From the NCBI GenBank assembly GCA_007922305.1, contig ML677335.1, positions 20,395,933 through 20,459,932 of the forward strand: a stretch of DNA of 64,000 nt, given 5' to 3'. The notes beneath the pieces were generated by a model that saw only the letters and a list, made by a program, of their open reading frames with translations, was not told the DNA's origin and did not search any database. A program made the translations under genes and the position numbers. Origin of the DNA: Dermatemys mawii (taxonomy: Eukaryota; Chordata; Testudines; Dermatemydidae). This document shows, one piece after another, positions 35,410 to 44,871 of this stretch (the first letter of the stretch is position 1; every line of letters begins with the position of its first letter).

Positions 35410-36100
35410 TCTAGTCAGTGTACATACTTCTGCTCCTGTCCCCTCCAATCTTGACCCCAGTTCTGCTCCTGCTCCTTCCAGTTTGTCCATGCTTCATTCC
35501 TGTCTCTTGGACACATTCTCTGTCCAGCATCTCTCCTGTATCTCCAGGTTCCTCATCCCAGTCACTTTGGCTAGCTAGTCTTAGTTTACCCAGTTTTAGT
35601 TCCCTTGCCTTGGTTCCTCATCCCAGTCTCCCCCGCCAAGTTCCTCCTTTGATCTCATACTTCCCCGCCCCTTCCAGTCTCCTACCCCAGGTTTGTCACC
35701 CATGCTAGGTGCATCATTTGATCTCAGTCTTTCCTCCTCTTCTTCCTAGTCCCAGTTGTGCCCTCCAGCCCCAGCTCCTTATCCTAGGCTCCTTGCCTAA
35801 CCAATCTCAGCCTTCCATCTCTTCTCCCCAACCCCAGCCACCTGATCTCCCTCTTCACACAGACTTGTCCCTGTCTCTGTGCCCACCCAGTTACAGTCTC
35901 TCTGCCCCCTGGCCTCAACTCCTTGTCCATTCTCTATTTGGCTCTCAGTTGGCCCTGCCACACCCATGCAATGGCTCCCCAAAGATCCCAGACCCTCCCT
36001 ATGCATTCTTGTGCCAATCTACTCCTCCTTCTTCACCCCCTCCCACAGGTCTAGGTCTTCTCCTTTTTACATCTGAGTCAGGCACTTCCTATGCTTCCTA
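35410..36100. repeat. CT-rich dispersed repeat
   Basis: About 700 bp of irregularly periodic pyrimidine-rich phrases such as 'cctcatcccagtc', 'ccccagctcctt' and 'cagtctctctgcccc'. Three overlapping open frames translate to Ser/Pro/Leu-rich strings with no domain. The same family occupies 19985-20470. Probably an expanded imperfect minisatellite or an unnamed repeat, not a gene. Confidence 0.6.
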
Positions 36101-37930
36101 GACACCAAGAGGTAGAAGAGTACAGAAGAGACAAACAGTCTCCTGACTCTTGGGTCCAATGCCTAGAGCCAGAGTGGCCCTCTGCAACCAGGAACAGCAA
36201 ATGCAGGGATAGTCCTTCAAGCCCCTGGACTGAAATATGCCATATACATACAAAATCTTCAAATATTTAGCTACCAAATTCTAACATGTCTCTACTGAGC
36301 ATGTACAAACAGATTTCTGTGCCCCCATCCCCCACCTTATAAATTGGTCACATTTGGCCAATTAGTTAGGGGAACATATAAGGGTACATCCCTGGAACCA
36401 AGGTGATACCGTCCCCCACACACCGTATTTCAAGTCCCTAGGCCAAAGTATGGAGATGTTAAGAGACGTGTTCATGTGAAAACCTTCTTACATTTGTCCA
36501 TAATCTTGTTTTAGTTGAAACTGCCATTTTAGCTGAAATTAAAAAAAAAAAAAAAAGTCTGCCTAAAACAGGCACCTGACATGAGGAAGTTTCAGCCTCA
36601 ACAGTAAAAAATTTGACAAAGCCATAAGCAACCAGAAACCTGGTGTTGTAATAGAAAAGGTTGAGTACCCTTAACTAAAGGTGGTGCCAATAATAATATA
36701 GCAGCTCAAACATGTTCTCTGCTTTCAAAATTTCAATGTGCTTGACAAGAATCACTGCAGCAGAGGCTCTCTAGCTAACAAAACCTTAGAGTTGGATGCT
36801 TGGGAACATTGCCAAGACAGAACAGATCTCATGAAACAATATGACAATTCTAAACAAGGGCCTGATCAAAAACTGATGAGCTTCTAGAGAGATGTTGGCT
36901 CCATTTACATCCATTTTAGTCAGTGACAGCTGGGGGCAGTTATCACCTCTTGGAATCACACAGCACATGCCAGAATAGGACTTTGTGCTTATGTCCCTTT
37001 CCCCCATTCATTCATTCTGATCGTGTAAATACTTGGGCGGTTAAATAATTTCCCATACCTTCAGAACTTCAGCTAGATTTACAGCTATTGCTTAAACCAG
37101 CATTAAAACAAAAATAAGTTATAGAATTTAAACAATGATTCTCAGTCATAATTACAGTGTGGCACTAAAACTGCAGTCACACAAAAAGAATTACCTGAAC
37201 TAAAACCAATGGAATAACTCGTGAATAAAGTGATTGACCTGCATAAGTGCTGGTAGTATTGGGCCCACAGTGATCAGTGTAATGGCAAGCACCGACTGTG
37301 TTTTTTCTCTGTATACTCCTGTTTGTTCTTGTCTATTCTATTAGTCCCTTTTTCTTTCACTTCAGTCTTTTTTCCCCTTGTATTTTAATAAATATTCGTA
37401 CTGCATACTTATCCAACTGTGTACTCCTGAGGGAGAAGGGGGAAACATTGGGAGTGGGAACATTTTGAGAGGTTCCCAAAGCACACGAAAGCCTGTGATG
37501 AAATTCATCATATCTTCCAGAACGTACCTTACTATGTATCTGTCTTCACCTTTATTTTCTCTTCCCCACCCACCTTTTCTGTCCCTCGGACACAAGGTTG
37601 CACAGCCAGCCTATTCTTTTCTGAGAGAAAGTCTGGGCTCCCTGCAGTGTCTAGACGGCTTTCACCCTCCTCTCTCAAAGCTCCATTCTCAAATTACTAC
37701 AGACTTCCTGCACTGCTGCTCAGAGTACAGAAGAAATCCGTGACTAGAGACACCTCTAGCCTCTTAAGAGCTTAAAAGCTCCCAGTCTGTTTTAATGTTA
37801 GCGCAAAAGGAGAAGCGGGTTATCTAACGCAGGAGAACTGTGCCCCCTTCTCCTCTCGGATCTTCAGTGAATTGCAGCTGCAACAGGACAGGCTGTTCCT
37901 AGCCCTTCTCTCGTTCTTGAGAATCATTGA
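36101..37930. other. Unassigned non-coding DNA
   Basis: No gene recognised. A16 tract at 36541-36556. 36480-36670 weakly resembles 23040-23220. Confidence 0.5.
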
Positions 37931-37966
37931 GGCCTTGGTTACACTGGCACTTTATAGCGCTATAAA
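37931..37966 (+). repeat. Harbinger left terminal inverted repeat
   Basis: Starts GGCCTTGGTTACAC and runs to the first TATAGCGCTATA palindrome at 37953-37964. It pairs imperfectly with 41497-41532. Confidence 0.8.
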
Positions 37967-38112
37967 GCCCCCAGGAGCACTATAACCTACGCTGGCCACT
38001 GGCCACCTACTGGCAAGGCACGTAGAGCGCTATAACCGCGGATTATAGTGCTCCTGGTAATCCACCTCCACACGGGGAATAAGGGCTGTAGCGCAGCTGC
38101 TGTAGCGCTACA
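37953..38112. promoter_or_regulatory. Left subterminal AGCGCT palindromes
   Basis: AGCGCT cores at 37956-37961, 38026-38031 and 38104-38109; the first and third sit in 12-bp perfect palindromes (TATAGCGCTATA, TGTAGCGCTACA). Two more lie at the right end. In Harbinger the SANT-like protein and transposase bind subterminal repeats, so these are candidate binding sites; that role is inferred. Confidence 0.55.
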
Positions 38113-38343
38113 GCGAGAATGTGGACACCCACTGTGCATTAATTGGCCTCCAGCCCATCCCATAATTCCTGTTCAAACCACTCTGGTCATCACTTGCAAA
38201 CTCTTTTGTCCTGTCCTCAGGTGACCACATGTCAGACCCGCACTTTAAATTTCCAGGGAAATTTGAAAATCCCCTTCCTGTTTGCTCCAGCCAAGTGTGG
38301 CGTGCTCTCAGGGAATCCTTGCAGGTGATCATTCTGATTGATC

Positions 38344-38986
38344 ATGACTCCACATGCCATGCCTCCTTGCAACAGGCGAGCCCCAGCGTGGAGCAACAGA
38401 GAGGTGCTGGACCTCATCAGCTGCTGGGGGAAAGAGGCTGTTCAGTCTCAGCTGTGGTCTAGCCGCAGGAATTTTGGTACCTATAGGCAAATATCACGGG
38501 CCTTGGCGGAAAGAGGCCATGAGCGGGACACTCTGCAGTGCCGTGTTAAGATAAAGGAGCTTAGGAATGCGTATCGCAAAGCCCGCGAGGCAAACAGCCG
38601 CTCCAGGGCAGCCCCGGTGACTTGCAGATTTTATAAGGAGCTGGACGCGATACTTGGTGGTGATCCTACATGCACTCCATCGACCACCACGGACACTTCC
38701 CAGCCCACCAGTGAAGGGGGGGGGGGGGTGAGGAGGAGGAGGACGAAGAGGAGGAGGATGAAGAAGAGGAGGAGGAGGCGGCAGCGACCCAGGGCACGGA
38801 GGAGTCCCTGGACACATGCAGCCAGGAGCTCTTCTCAACCCAGGAGGAGGGCAGCCAGCCACAGTGTCTGGTGGTTTCAAGGGGCAGCACAGCAGCGGAT
38901 CGCGGAGGTGAAGCTGCTTTTCTATGGGGAAGGCAGGCAGCTTGGGGTGGAAAGGGATGCCTGCATGCTTGCCTACATGTGGAATA
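38344..38986 (+). pseudogene. Harbinger accessory gene, exon 1: Myb/SANT-like DNA-binding protein
   Basis: From ATG at 38344 the frame encodes MTPHAMPPCNRRAPAWSNRE and then a Myb/SANT-like trihelix: tryptophan of APAW, LDLISCWG, TYRQISRALAERG and then CRVKIKELRNAYRKAREAN ending CRFYKELDAILGG, the usual three-helix pattern. In Harbinger this protein carries transposase to the nucleus and binds element ends. A 13-G run at 38716-38728 then shifts the frame. The frame two bases later reads an acidic run (EEEEDEEEEDEEEEEE), the tail normal for the family, and ends at TAG 38984-38986; the frame joined to the start codon instead becomes Arg-rich. I cannot place the donor of the intron to exon 2; 38911/38912 (GGAG|GTGAAG) is one option. 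Confidence 0.75.
38716..38728. repeat. G13 homopolymer at frameshift
   Basis: Thirteen consecutive G inside the accessory gene. Loss of two or gain of one base would join the SANT domain to the acidic tail, so slippage here is the likely lesion (or a sequencing error). Confidence 0.8.
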
Positions 38987-39212
38987 GAGCATTGATGTAG
39001 TCTATCACATCGCGGTAATCGTCATCAGTAATCTCTTCAAAGGTCTCAATAAGAGCACTTGCAATGCGCCTGCGCAGGTTTCCCGGTAGAGCCAGCGTGG
39101 CCCCCATCCCAGTCACAGTCACTAGTCCCTGCCACTGTGCTACGATGGGTGGGGGGAGCATTGCTGCACAGAGGCAAGCTGCATATGGCCCTGGGCAGAA
39201 GCCGCATCTCAT
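38973..39212 (-). CDS. Antisense ORF within the accessory-gene intron, function unknown
   Basis: ATG at 39212 to TAG at 38973, 79 codons. The first half is hydrophobic and Cys/Pro-rich; the C-terminal half, RRRIASALIETFEEITDDDY followed by RDVIDYINALFHM, has the amphipathic pattern of a real protein rather than a chance frame. I do not recognise a family. It lies opposite the presumed intron between the two accessory-gene exons and is downstream of the transposase on the same strand. It could be a third element-encoded peptide, a displaced exon, or coincidence. Confidence 0.3.
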   Translation of the reverse strand: MRCGFCPGPYAACLCAAMLPPPIVAQWQGLVTVTGMGATLALPGNLRRRIASALIETFEEITDDDYRDVIDYINALFHM

Positions 39213-39529
39213 TAGAATGCCCTCTCTTTCTTCCTCAGTGACCTATAGCAGCGAGATATCTTCCAGGACAAATACCTACGGAGAATGTTGGGACAGTGTT
39301 CAGAATAGGGCTCCTGCCACTTCCCGGCACTCCCCCACGGCCCCCGCCACAGCACAGCACGGCAGGGAAACAATAATTCCCCCTGGCTCTGGAGAGGATT
39401 CACCATGGCAGGGGCTCCGTTGTTGTCTGTGTGCTCTTTGCGGGACAGGCAAACGGGGAATGCGGGGGAATCATAAGCATGTCTGCTGTTTACAAGGGAG
39501 CCACTGTTACATGTATCTTTTTCTTTTAG

Positions 39530-40098
39530 AAGCATCGGCCTTGAGCCCTGTGCCATCGCTGTTATCAGCAGCTGACAGGCTGAGGCAACTGAGGAAGAGG
39601 CCACGAAAGAGCAAAGAGGATCTAGGACAGCAAGTAATGCAACAGGCTGTAATGAAGAATCAAATTGCACAGAGGTGGAGGGAGAACAAGAGCAAGTTGA
39701 GGGAGAAGGTGCGGCAGAAGAACGCGATTCACAGGCGGGAAAGCACCGATAAGCTGCTCTCATTATTGCAGCTTCAATTGCAGACTATGCAGCGGATTGC
39801 CACCCTTCAGGAGGAGAAGCACCACGCTCTCCACCCCCTTTATCATTTGACCCAAAACCCTTCCCCTTCTAGCCCTTTGTACCCTTCAGGCCACTAGCAT
39901 CAGCTATCTGGTTATCACCACCCACAGCTGCCTCCAACCCCTCTGTCTTCACTGAACAATCCCCAAACCCAGGACCCTTATCCACTGCACTCAACCCCTA
40001 ATAACATGCCTTATTGCCCTCCGCAAATAGGGTTCGGGGGACATGGCAACTCTGAGGGCACTGGAGACTCAGAGATCCGGACATATTCCAATCTCTGA
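39530..40098 (+). pseudogene. Harbinger accessory gene, last exon: coiled-coil C-terminal region
   Basis: A pyrimidine tract and AG (39528-39529) precede a frame reading EASALSPVPSLLSAADRLRQ and then a basic coiled coil rich in K/R/Q/E (for example QIAQRWRENKSKLREKVRQK, then LLSLLQLQLQTMQRIATLQE). This matches the Arg/Lys-rich helical end of SANT-like Harbinger proteins. The frame meets TAG at 39895-39897 but stays open in the same frame for 66 more codons of Pro/His-rich sequence to TGA at 40096-40098. TAG probably arose from CAG, so this is a single nonsense mutation in a longer protein. A second AG acceptor at 39237-39238 may define a middle exon. Confidence 0.65.
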
Positions 40099-40186
40099 CT
40101 GACCCCATCCCACCCCAATTGCACCTCCCTCCGCTTCTCCCACACATGTATCAAAATCTTTTCTTTCAACAACCAAAGTAGCTGTT

Positions 40187-40236
40187 GAATAAATGAATTG
40201 TCTTTTTAATAAATGCGTTTCTTTATTCAGCATACA
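40187..40236. terminator. Overlapping poly(A) signals between convergent Harbinger genes
   Basis: Plus-strand AATAAA hexamers near 40187 and 40209 lie just after the accessory gene, and the minus strand has GAATAAAG (plus CTTTATTC, about 40222-40229) just after the transposase. The arrangement fits short 3' ends for two converging transcripts. Confidence 0.55.
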
Positions 40237-40261
40237 TAGATTATTAGTGGCTAACCTGTGG

Positions 40262-41164
40262 CTAACCTGTGTAGGGTTTCATGAGCCAGGGCATTAAAGG
40301 GTAAGCAGGGTCGCCAAGAATCACGATGGGCATTTCGACTTCCCCCACGGGGATCTGCTGATCTGGGAAAAAAGTCCTGGCTTGCAGCTTCTTGAATAGG
40401 CCGGTGTTGCGGAAGATGCATGCATCATGCACCTTTCCAGACCAGCCCGCGTTAATGTCAGTAAAACGCCTACAGTGATCCACAAGCGCCTGGAGAACCA
40501 TGGAGAAGTACCCTTTTCGGTTAATGTACTCATCTGGTAGGTGGGCAGGCGCCAGAATAGGTATATGGGTCCCATCTATCGCCCCTCCACAGTTAGGGAA
40601 ACCCATTTCTTCAAAGCCAGCAACAATGTCATGCGTGTTACCCAGAGTCACGATTTTTCATAGCAGGATGCGATTAATGGCCCTGCACACTTGCATCAGC
40701 ACAACTCCAACGGTCAACTTTCCTACCCCAAACTGGTTGGCCACTGATCAGTAGCTGTCTGGGGTGGCCAGCTTCCAGATCGCAATAGCCACCTGCTTCT
40801 CTACCGGGAGGGCAGCTCTCAATCTGGTGTCCTTGCGCTGCAGGGTGGGGGCGAGTTCAGCACACAGTCCCATGAAAGTGGCTTTTCTCATGCGAAAGTT
40901 TTGCAGCCACTGCTCGTCGTCCCAGACTTGCATGACGATGCGATCCCACCACTCAGTGCTCGTTTCCCGTGCCCAGAATCAGCATTTCACAGCCGTGAGC
41001 ATGTCCATTAATGAGACAAGAAGCTTCGTGTAAAACGCGTTCACCGCTTCGATCTCATCTTCCGATCCATCACTGTCATCTTGCATGTCAAAGATTAACT
41101 CCACTGCACACAGAGATGTGCTGGCTACAGTCATCAGCATGTCCCTCAGCAGTTGTGGATTCAT
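40262..41164 (-). pseudogene. Harbinger DDE transposase (HARBI1-like), truncated, three stops
   Basis: From ATG at 41164 one unbroken frame runs to 40262 (301 codons) with internal TGA at 40979-40981, 40748-40750 and about 40658. Order: acidic N-terminus (DMQDDSDGSEDEIEAVNAF), WWDRIVMQVWDDEQWLQNF, the helix-turn-helix-like FGVGKLTVG region, GFPNCGGAIDGTHIPI with the first catalytic Asp, DINAGWSGKVHDA, and GDPAYPLMPW with the second Asp. The protein stops at LMKPYTG, before the segment that holds the third catalytic acid and the final helices in this family, and a short 'gctaacctgtg' direct repeat lies at the break. Transposase cuts and joins the element ends; this copy is inactive. Confidence 0.85.
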
Positions 41165-41454
41165 TGCGGCACATGAAAATGGAAGACGGAGCGCACCTTG
41201 CTGGAACTGTTGAAAGATGGCACCTGAGGTGGACAGAAACCCAAGGATTGCTGGGATATGACACGAAGCATCATGGGTAGTTGGAACAGGAAGCAGAATG
41301 CCCCACAAGTGATGCCCCCTACCACAAGGCATTGCGTCAGATCGGAAAGAGGTGCTCTGTGGGATACCTGCCCTAATGCGCTACTCTTAATGCCGTCTGA
41401 AGTGCCGCAAATGTGGCCATGCTATACCGCTGGCGCGGCTCAGTGTGGACACGC

Positions 41455-41532
41455 AATAGCGCTATACATATTGCTGTATAAGGGGACCGCTATAACCAAT
41501 AGCGCTATAATCCTGTAAATGTAACCATGCCC
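41455..41532 (-). repeat. Harbinger right subterminal sites and terminal inverted repeat
   Basis: TAGCGCTA at 41457-41464 and 41500-41507, then the terminal repeat reading inward GGGCATGGTTACAT from 41532. The spacing of palindromes at the two ends differs, as is common for subterminal arrays. Confidence 0.7.
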
Positions 41533-41535
41533 TAA

Positions 41536-42454
41536 CATTGCTACTCTTTTAAAAAAGGGCAGATTGGGAAGGAAGAAGAGAATGCACAGAAATCACAGCT
41601 CCGAGTTAGCACCACTTTCCCCAGGGCAGGGGTGATCTCTGAATCGAAGCTGTTACATGACTCTCAGACGTCTTCCTACGGTATACAAGAAAGTATGCAA
41701 TGCACATTCATTCCCTTAGCAACAAGCGTGAACACCACACATCTTCGGTGTATGAATATTGGCATTAGGCAGAGGTCAGTCCAAGAATATATACGAGTAT
41801 GCACCTGAATGTTTGAGACCCCTAATTATGCCTTTGACTGAGGCTTGATGGGGCTCCTCGGACTGAACCCCGCTGAGCCAGATTGTTAGACTCTTTGGAC
41901 AAAAGTTGTTTTCTGAACCCTCATTCAGCTTTTCTATGATTCGGGCTGTGGCTTGAATACAGACGTTTTGGACAGAATACCGCCCTTGCTCTCAATGGCT
42001 GAAGCTCTCTGATGTCCTGTCGCCTTAGCTTTCTTCCCTGCCATTTCCCTGTAGCTGCTCATGTAACAGGAGCGGTATTTTTTAGAACGGGAAGGATAAA
42101 ATGTAAAATGTCCCAGCAAACAATTTCCTCTTTCCATCAGGAGTTATTCAAAATTCTGTCCTTAAAGCAATAATTATGCCATAAAACTGTGGTGAGGCAA
42201 TGAGAGTGCTCTTTAATTTCTTTCAGATTCGATATAGATTATGTAGAAAATTATGCTCAGTTCTATAATGTAATAGATTTAAGCATTAACTTTAATTGAT
42301 ACTAAAACTAAATAAGTTTACATTACTTTTCACATGTCCTGTAACTTTTATGCAGAAGAAAAATTATATCCTGCAATCATAGACAAGAAAAGAAATCTAG
42401 TTTAGTCAGCTCCCATTGACTTAAGCAAGGCCAGGATTTTATCCTGTCTCTAAT
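41536..42454. other. Unassigned non-coding DNA
   Basis: No recognisable gene. The ORF at 41934-42137 (minus) shows no family features. Confidence 0.5.
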
Positions 42455-42560
42455 GTGTATCAATTCCCGATTTGTAAAATGGTGTAATATTACTTCCCTT
42501 TCTCATAAGAGTGTTATAAGGAGGAAATTCATTAAAATTTGTAATGAGCTTGCTGAGGGG
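42455..42560 (+). repeat. MIR-type SINE fragment
   Basis: Contains 'gatttgtaaaatggtgtaat', then 'ctcataagagtgttataagg' and 'aaattcattaaaatttgtaa', matching the central and 3' core of MIR on the plus strand with moderate divergence. Confidence 0.55.
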
Positions 42561-43559
42561 ATACATATAAATACCTAGATTGACATCTATACTGAAGAAA
42601 ATTAGCCACAATTTAATTAATGTCCCAACTGGCACTTAAAAACCCCACAATAAATTTCCAGAACATATCTTCATACTGTGCAACCTCTTATTCTCCCTAC
42701 CCTCCCTCCACCTTTATTGTCTCTTATAACATCTAGTTAACTCTGAGTACTAAATGTGTACACAAAATGTAAAGCGGTGGATTTGAATGTGGGGAAACAG
42801 TGAAATCAAGGTGAATCTGTTGTTGTGCTTGACAAATATTTATTGAGAACATTATGAGACTAGTCACAGATCTTAGTACAGTCTCTTGTTTTGCTGTAAT
42901 GATACCCAGCATTTATGAATTTAAGAACTCAAAAGTTTTCATACTAAAGCAGAACTCCAATGTGATTTTCTTATTTGAAACATAATGCTTTTAATTATGG
43001 AATGATTCATTTTTCCATCAACAATTTGGAGGATGATCTCAATAAACTAAGAGGCTATGAACTACATAAAAGCTAGAGCTTCAGGGACCTATTAGTTTAA
43101 CAGTTGCATATATTTAATGTATCTTTTAAACTACTATGCCATATATTTAGTCCCAAAATTCAGAGTTTTGTTTATCTGGAAATACTCAAACTTAGTGAGC
43201 TCTTATCTTAAACCTCTTTTTTTCATAAACAAAAATAACTGAAGAAGGACATCATGTAGGTATAGATCCCTAGTTTTTTAAAAAAGTACTTTTTAATTTC
43301 AAGAATAGGGATATACGATCAGTGTTTCAAACACTTCCAATCATTCCAAACTGAGCAGTTGCAAAGACAATTAGTTCAATGCTTCAGAACCAGTGTTTTC
43401 CCCCAGGAATTGAAGTTGTGGGTGTGTGTTTGAATTTAGGGGGCTAGGGTGAGGGGCAATGAGGGGTGAGACCATGAGAGTGAAGGTGGGCTGTATGGCA
43501 CCATAGTAAAATCTGAAAAGAGTTTCAGGACCATTATTAGATTTAACTCATGTTTTAAA
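42561..43559. other. Unassigned non-coding DNA
   Basis: AT-rich, no feature recognised. Confidence 0.5.
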
Positions 43560-43980
43560 AAAATCACACAAATTAAAGTTGGCTACTCAAGCCTTCTATG
43601 AAGAACTACATCTACGTCCTTCTTGGTTTCTTGTTATAAATTTTGCACAACTCTGTTAAAGAACTTCTTGAATGCAATGCATTCATCTTCGTGGCTTCTC
43701 ATACTTCCATTCCTTCAACTGATATGCCTGATCATGGGAATGAACTAATGAGCAGAGGCAACTTCTTTCAGAATGCAAAATTCTATTCAATGATGAAAAA
43801 GAACACTCAGCTGTAGCTGTTGTGACTGGGAGTTGCAAGAGATTAATTCCTACTTCTTTCATCCCAGGAAACATAGCACTAAGATTGGGTTGAGCCACTA
43901 GTGATGATAACAAAGAAAGTGAAGTCAAATCTTCATTAATTCATTGTATGATATTCAAATTCTCTATTCTGTCCTGAGCA
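43560..43980 (-). pseudogene. hAT-family transposase C-terminal relic
   Basis: The minus frame 43928-43683 contains FPGMKEVGINLLQLPV followed by TTATAECSFSSLNRI. The LPVTTATAE.SFS.L..I pattern is the hAT C-terminal dimerisation domain (also found in domesticated ZMYM/ZBED-type proteins). Upstream in the same strand an extra block continues to about 43980; downstream a frameshift carries the end (RSHEDECIAFKKFF) into another frame. No BED finger or catalytic region is seen, and it is single-exon and degenerate, so a dead transposon rather than a host gene. Confidence 0.75.
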
Positions 43981-44204
43981 TGTGGCAGCCCCATTGCTGG
44001 TAGTGCCTGACTCCACTCAACTGTCAGTGTTTTATAGGACAGGGATCTGTAAAAGCTACATAGAGGTTGAGCAGAATCTAGAAGTTGCTGTTGTACACAG
44101 ACTTGATTCTTAAAAATCTATTTTCACGGTTGTCTTAACAAACACTTCTTGTCACCTTCACTTACGGAGTCACATTTTCTTTATATAATTCTGAAAAGGC
44201 CAAA

Positions 44205-44404
44205 ATTAAATACTCTTAATTCATTATATGCTGCTCCTCTTGAAGTCAATGGCAGTTTTGGCATTGATTTCACTGGAAATAGGAGCTAGCCCTTAATATA
44301 CTAATTTAAATACCCTTAATTCATTATATGCTGCTCCTCTTGAAGTCAATGGCAGTTTTGGCATTGATTTCACTGGAAATAGGAGCTGGCCCTTAATATA
44401 CTAA
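44205..44404. repeat. Two-copy 100-bp tandem duplication
   Basis: The 100-bp unit at 44205-44304 is repeated at 44305-44404 with only a few substitutions (for example ACTC/ACCC, AGCTAG/AGCTGG). The period is exactly 100. Confidence 0.9.
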
Positions 44405-44564
44405 TACATATTCTCCTCTTAATTGCATAGGTGAAAATTCAAAGTAACACTACTTAAGCATTTCAGTTTTCCTGTGAAGAAATACATTAGTTATTAAGAC
44501 TCCAACATTCATGCCTGCATTATCCTGATTTCTAACTTTTTTCATTAATATCATTTAGGTCTTA

Positions 44565-44868
44565 GGATACGGCTATACTACTCCCCAGATTGGTGTAGTG
44601 TATCAGGAGTATATACACTCAGTGTATCAGGGGTCGATTTATCGCATCTCATCTAGACATGATAAATCGATCCACGAATCAACACTTGTACTCTACCTCG
44701 GCAGGAGGAGTAAGCGGAGTCGGCGGGGCGAGCAGCTGCGATCAACCCGCCGCTGTGGGGATGGCTAGGTAAGTCGACCTAAGATACTTTGACTTCAGCT
44801 ACGCTATTTGCGTAGCTGAAGTTCCATATCTTAGGTTGATCCCACCCCCCCGTAGTGTAGCCTAGCCC
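44565..44868. mobile_element. Harbinger-type MITE with internal hairpins
   Basis: Ends GGATACGGCTATACTAC and, read inward from the right, GGGCTAGGCTACACTAC; flanks TTA and TTT suggest a 3-bp TWA-type target site. Two strong dyads lie inside: TCGATTTATC/GATAAATCGA (44634-44643, 44661-44670) and ACTTCAGCTACGC/GCGTAGCTGAAGT (44792-44804, 44810-44822). No coding capacity. Termini resemble those of the Harbinger element at 37931 and the MITE at 47265. Confidence 0.65.
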
Positions 44869-44871
44869 TTT

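Larger units (their letters stand above)
37931..41532. mobile_element. PIF/Harbinger DNA transposon, near full length (3.6 kb)
   Basis: The left terminus GGCCTTGGTTACACTGGCAC matches the complement of the right terminus (right strand reads GGGCATGGTTACATTTACAG inward), and both continue into a shared TTATAGCGCTAT. TGA (37928-37930) and TAA (41533-41535) flank the ends, fitting the 3-bp TWA target duplication of Harbinger. Inside are the two genes expected for the superfamily: a Myb/SANT-like DNA-binding accessory gene on plus and a DDE transposase on minus, converging near 40.1-40.26 kb. Both are disabled, so this copy cannot move itself. Confidence 0.85.

Noticed and set aside
35418..36101. 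Two consecutive open frames (96 and 130 codons) on the plus strand
   Set aside because: They are Ser/Pro/Leu-rich translations of a pyrimidine-rich repeat that recurs at 19985-20470.
38494..38992. Minus-strand open frames rich in Pro or Ser opposite the SANT gene
   Set aside because: They are the complement of the GAG/GAA acidic-tail repeat, a shadow of the real gene.
38338..39000. Single 220-codon protein spanning the SANT domain and an Arg-rich tail
   Set aside because: The Arg-rich half is the wrong frame after the G13 run; the family-typical acidic tail is two bases out of frame, so this is a frameshift product. The ATG is at 38344.
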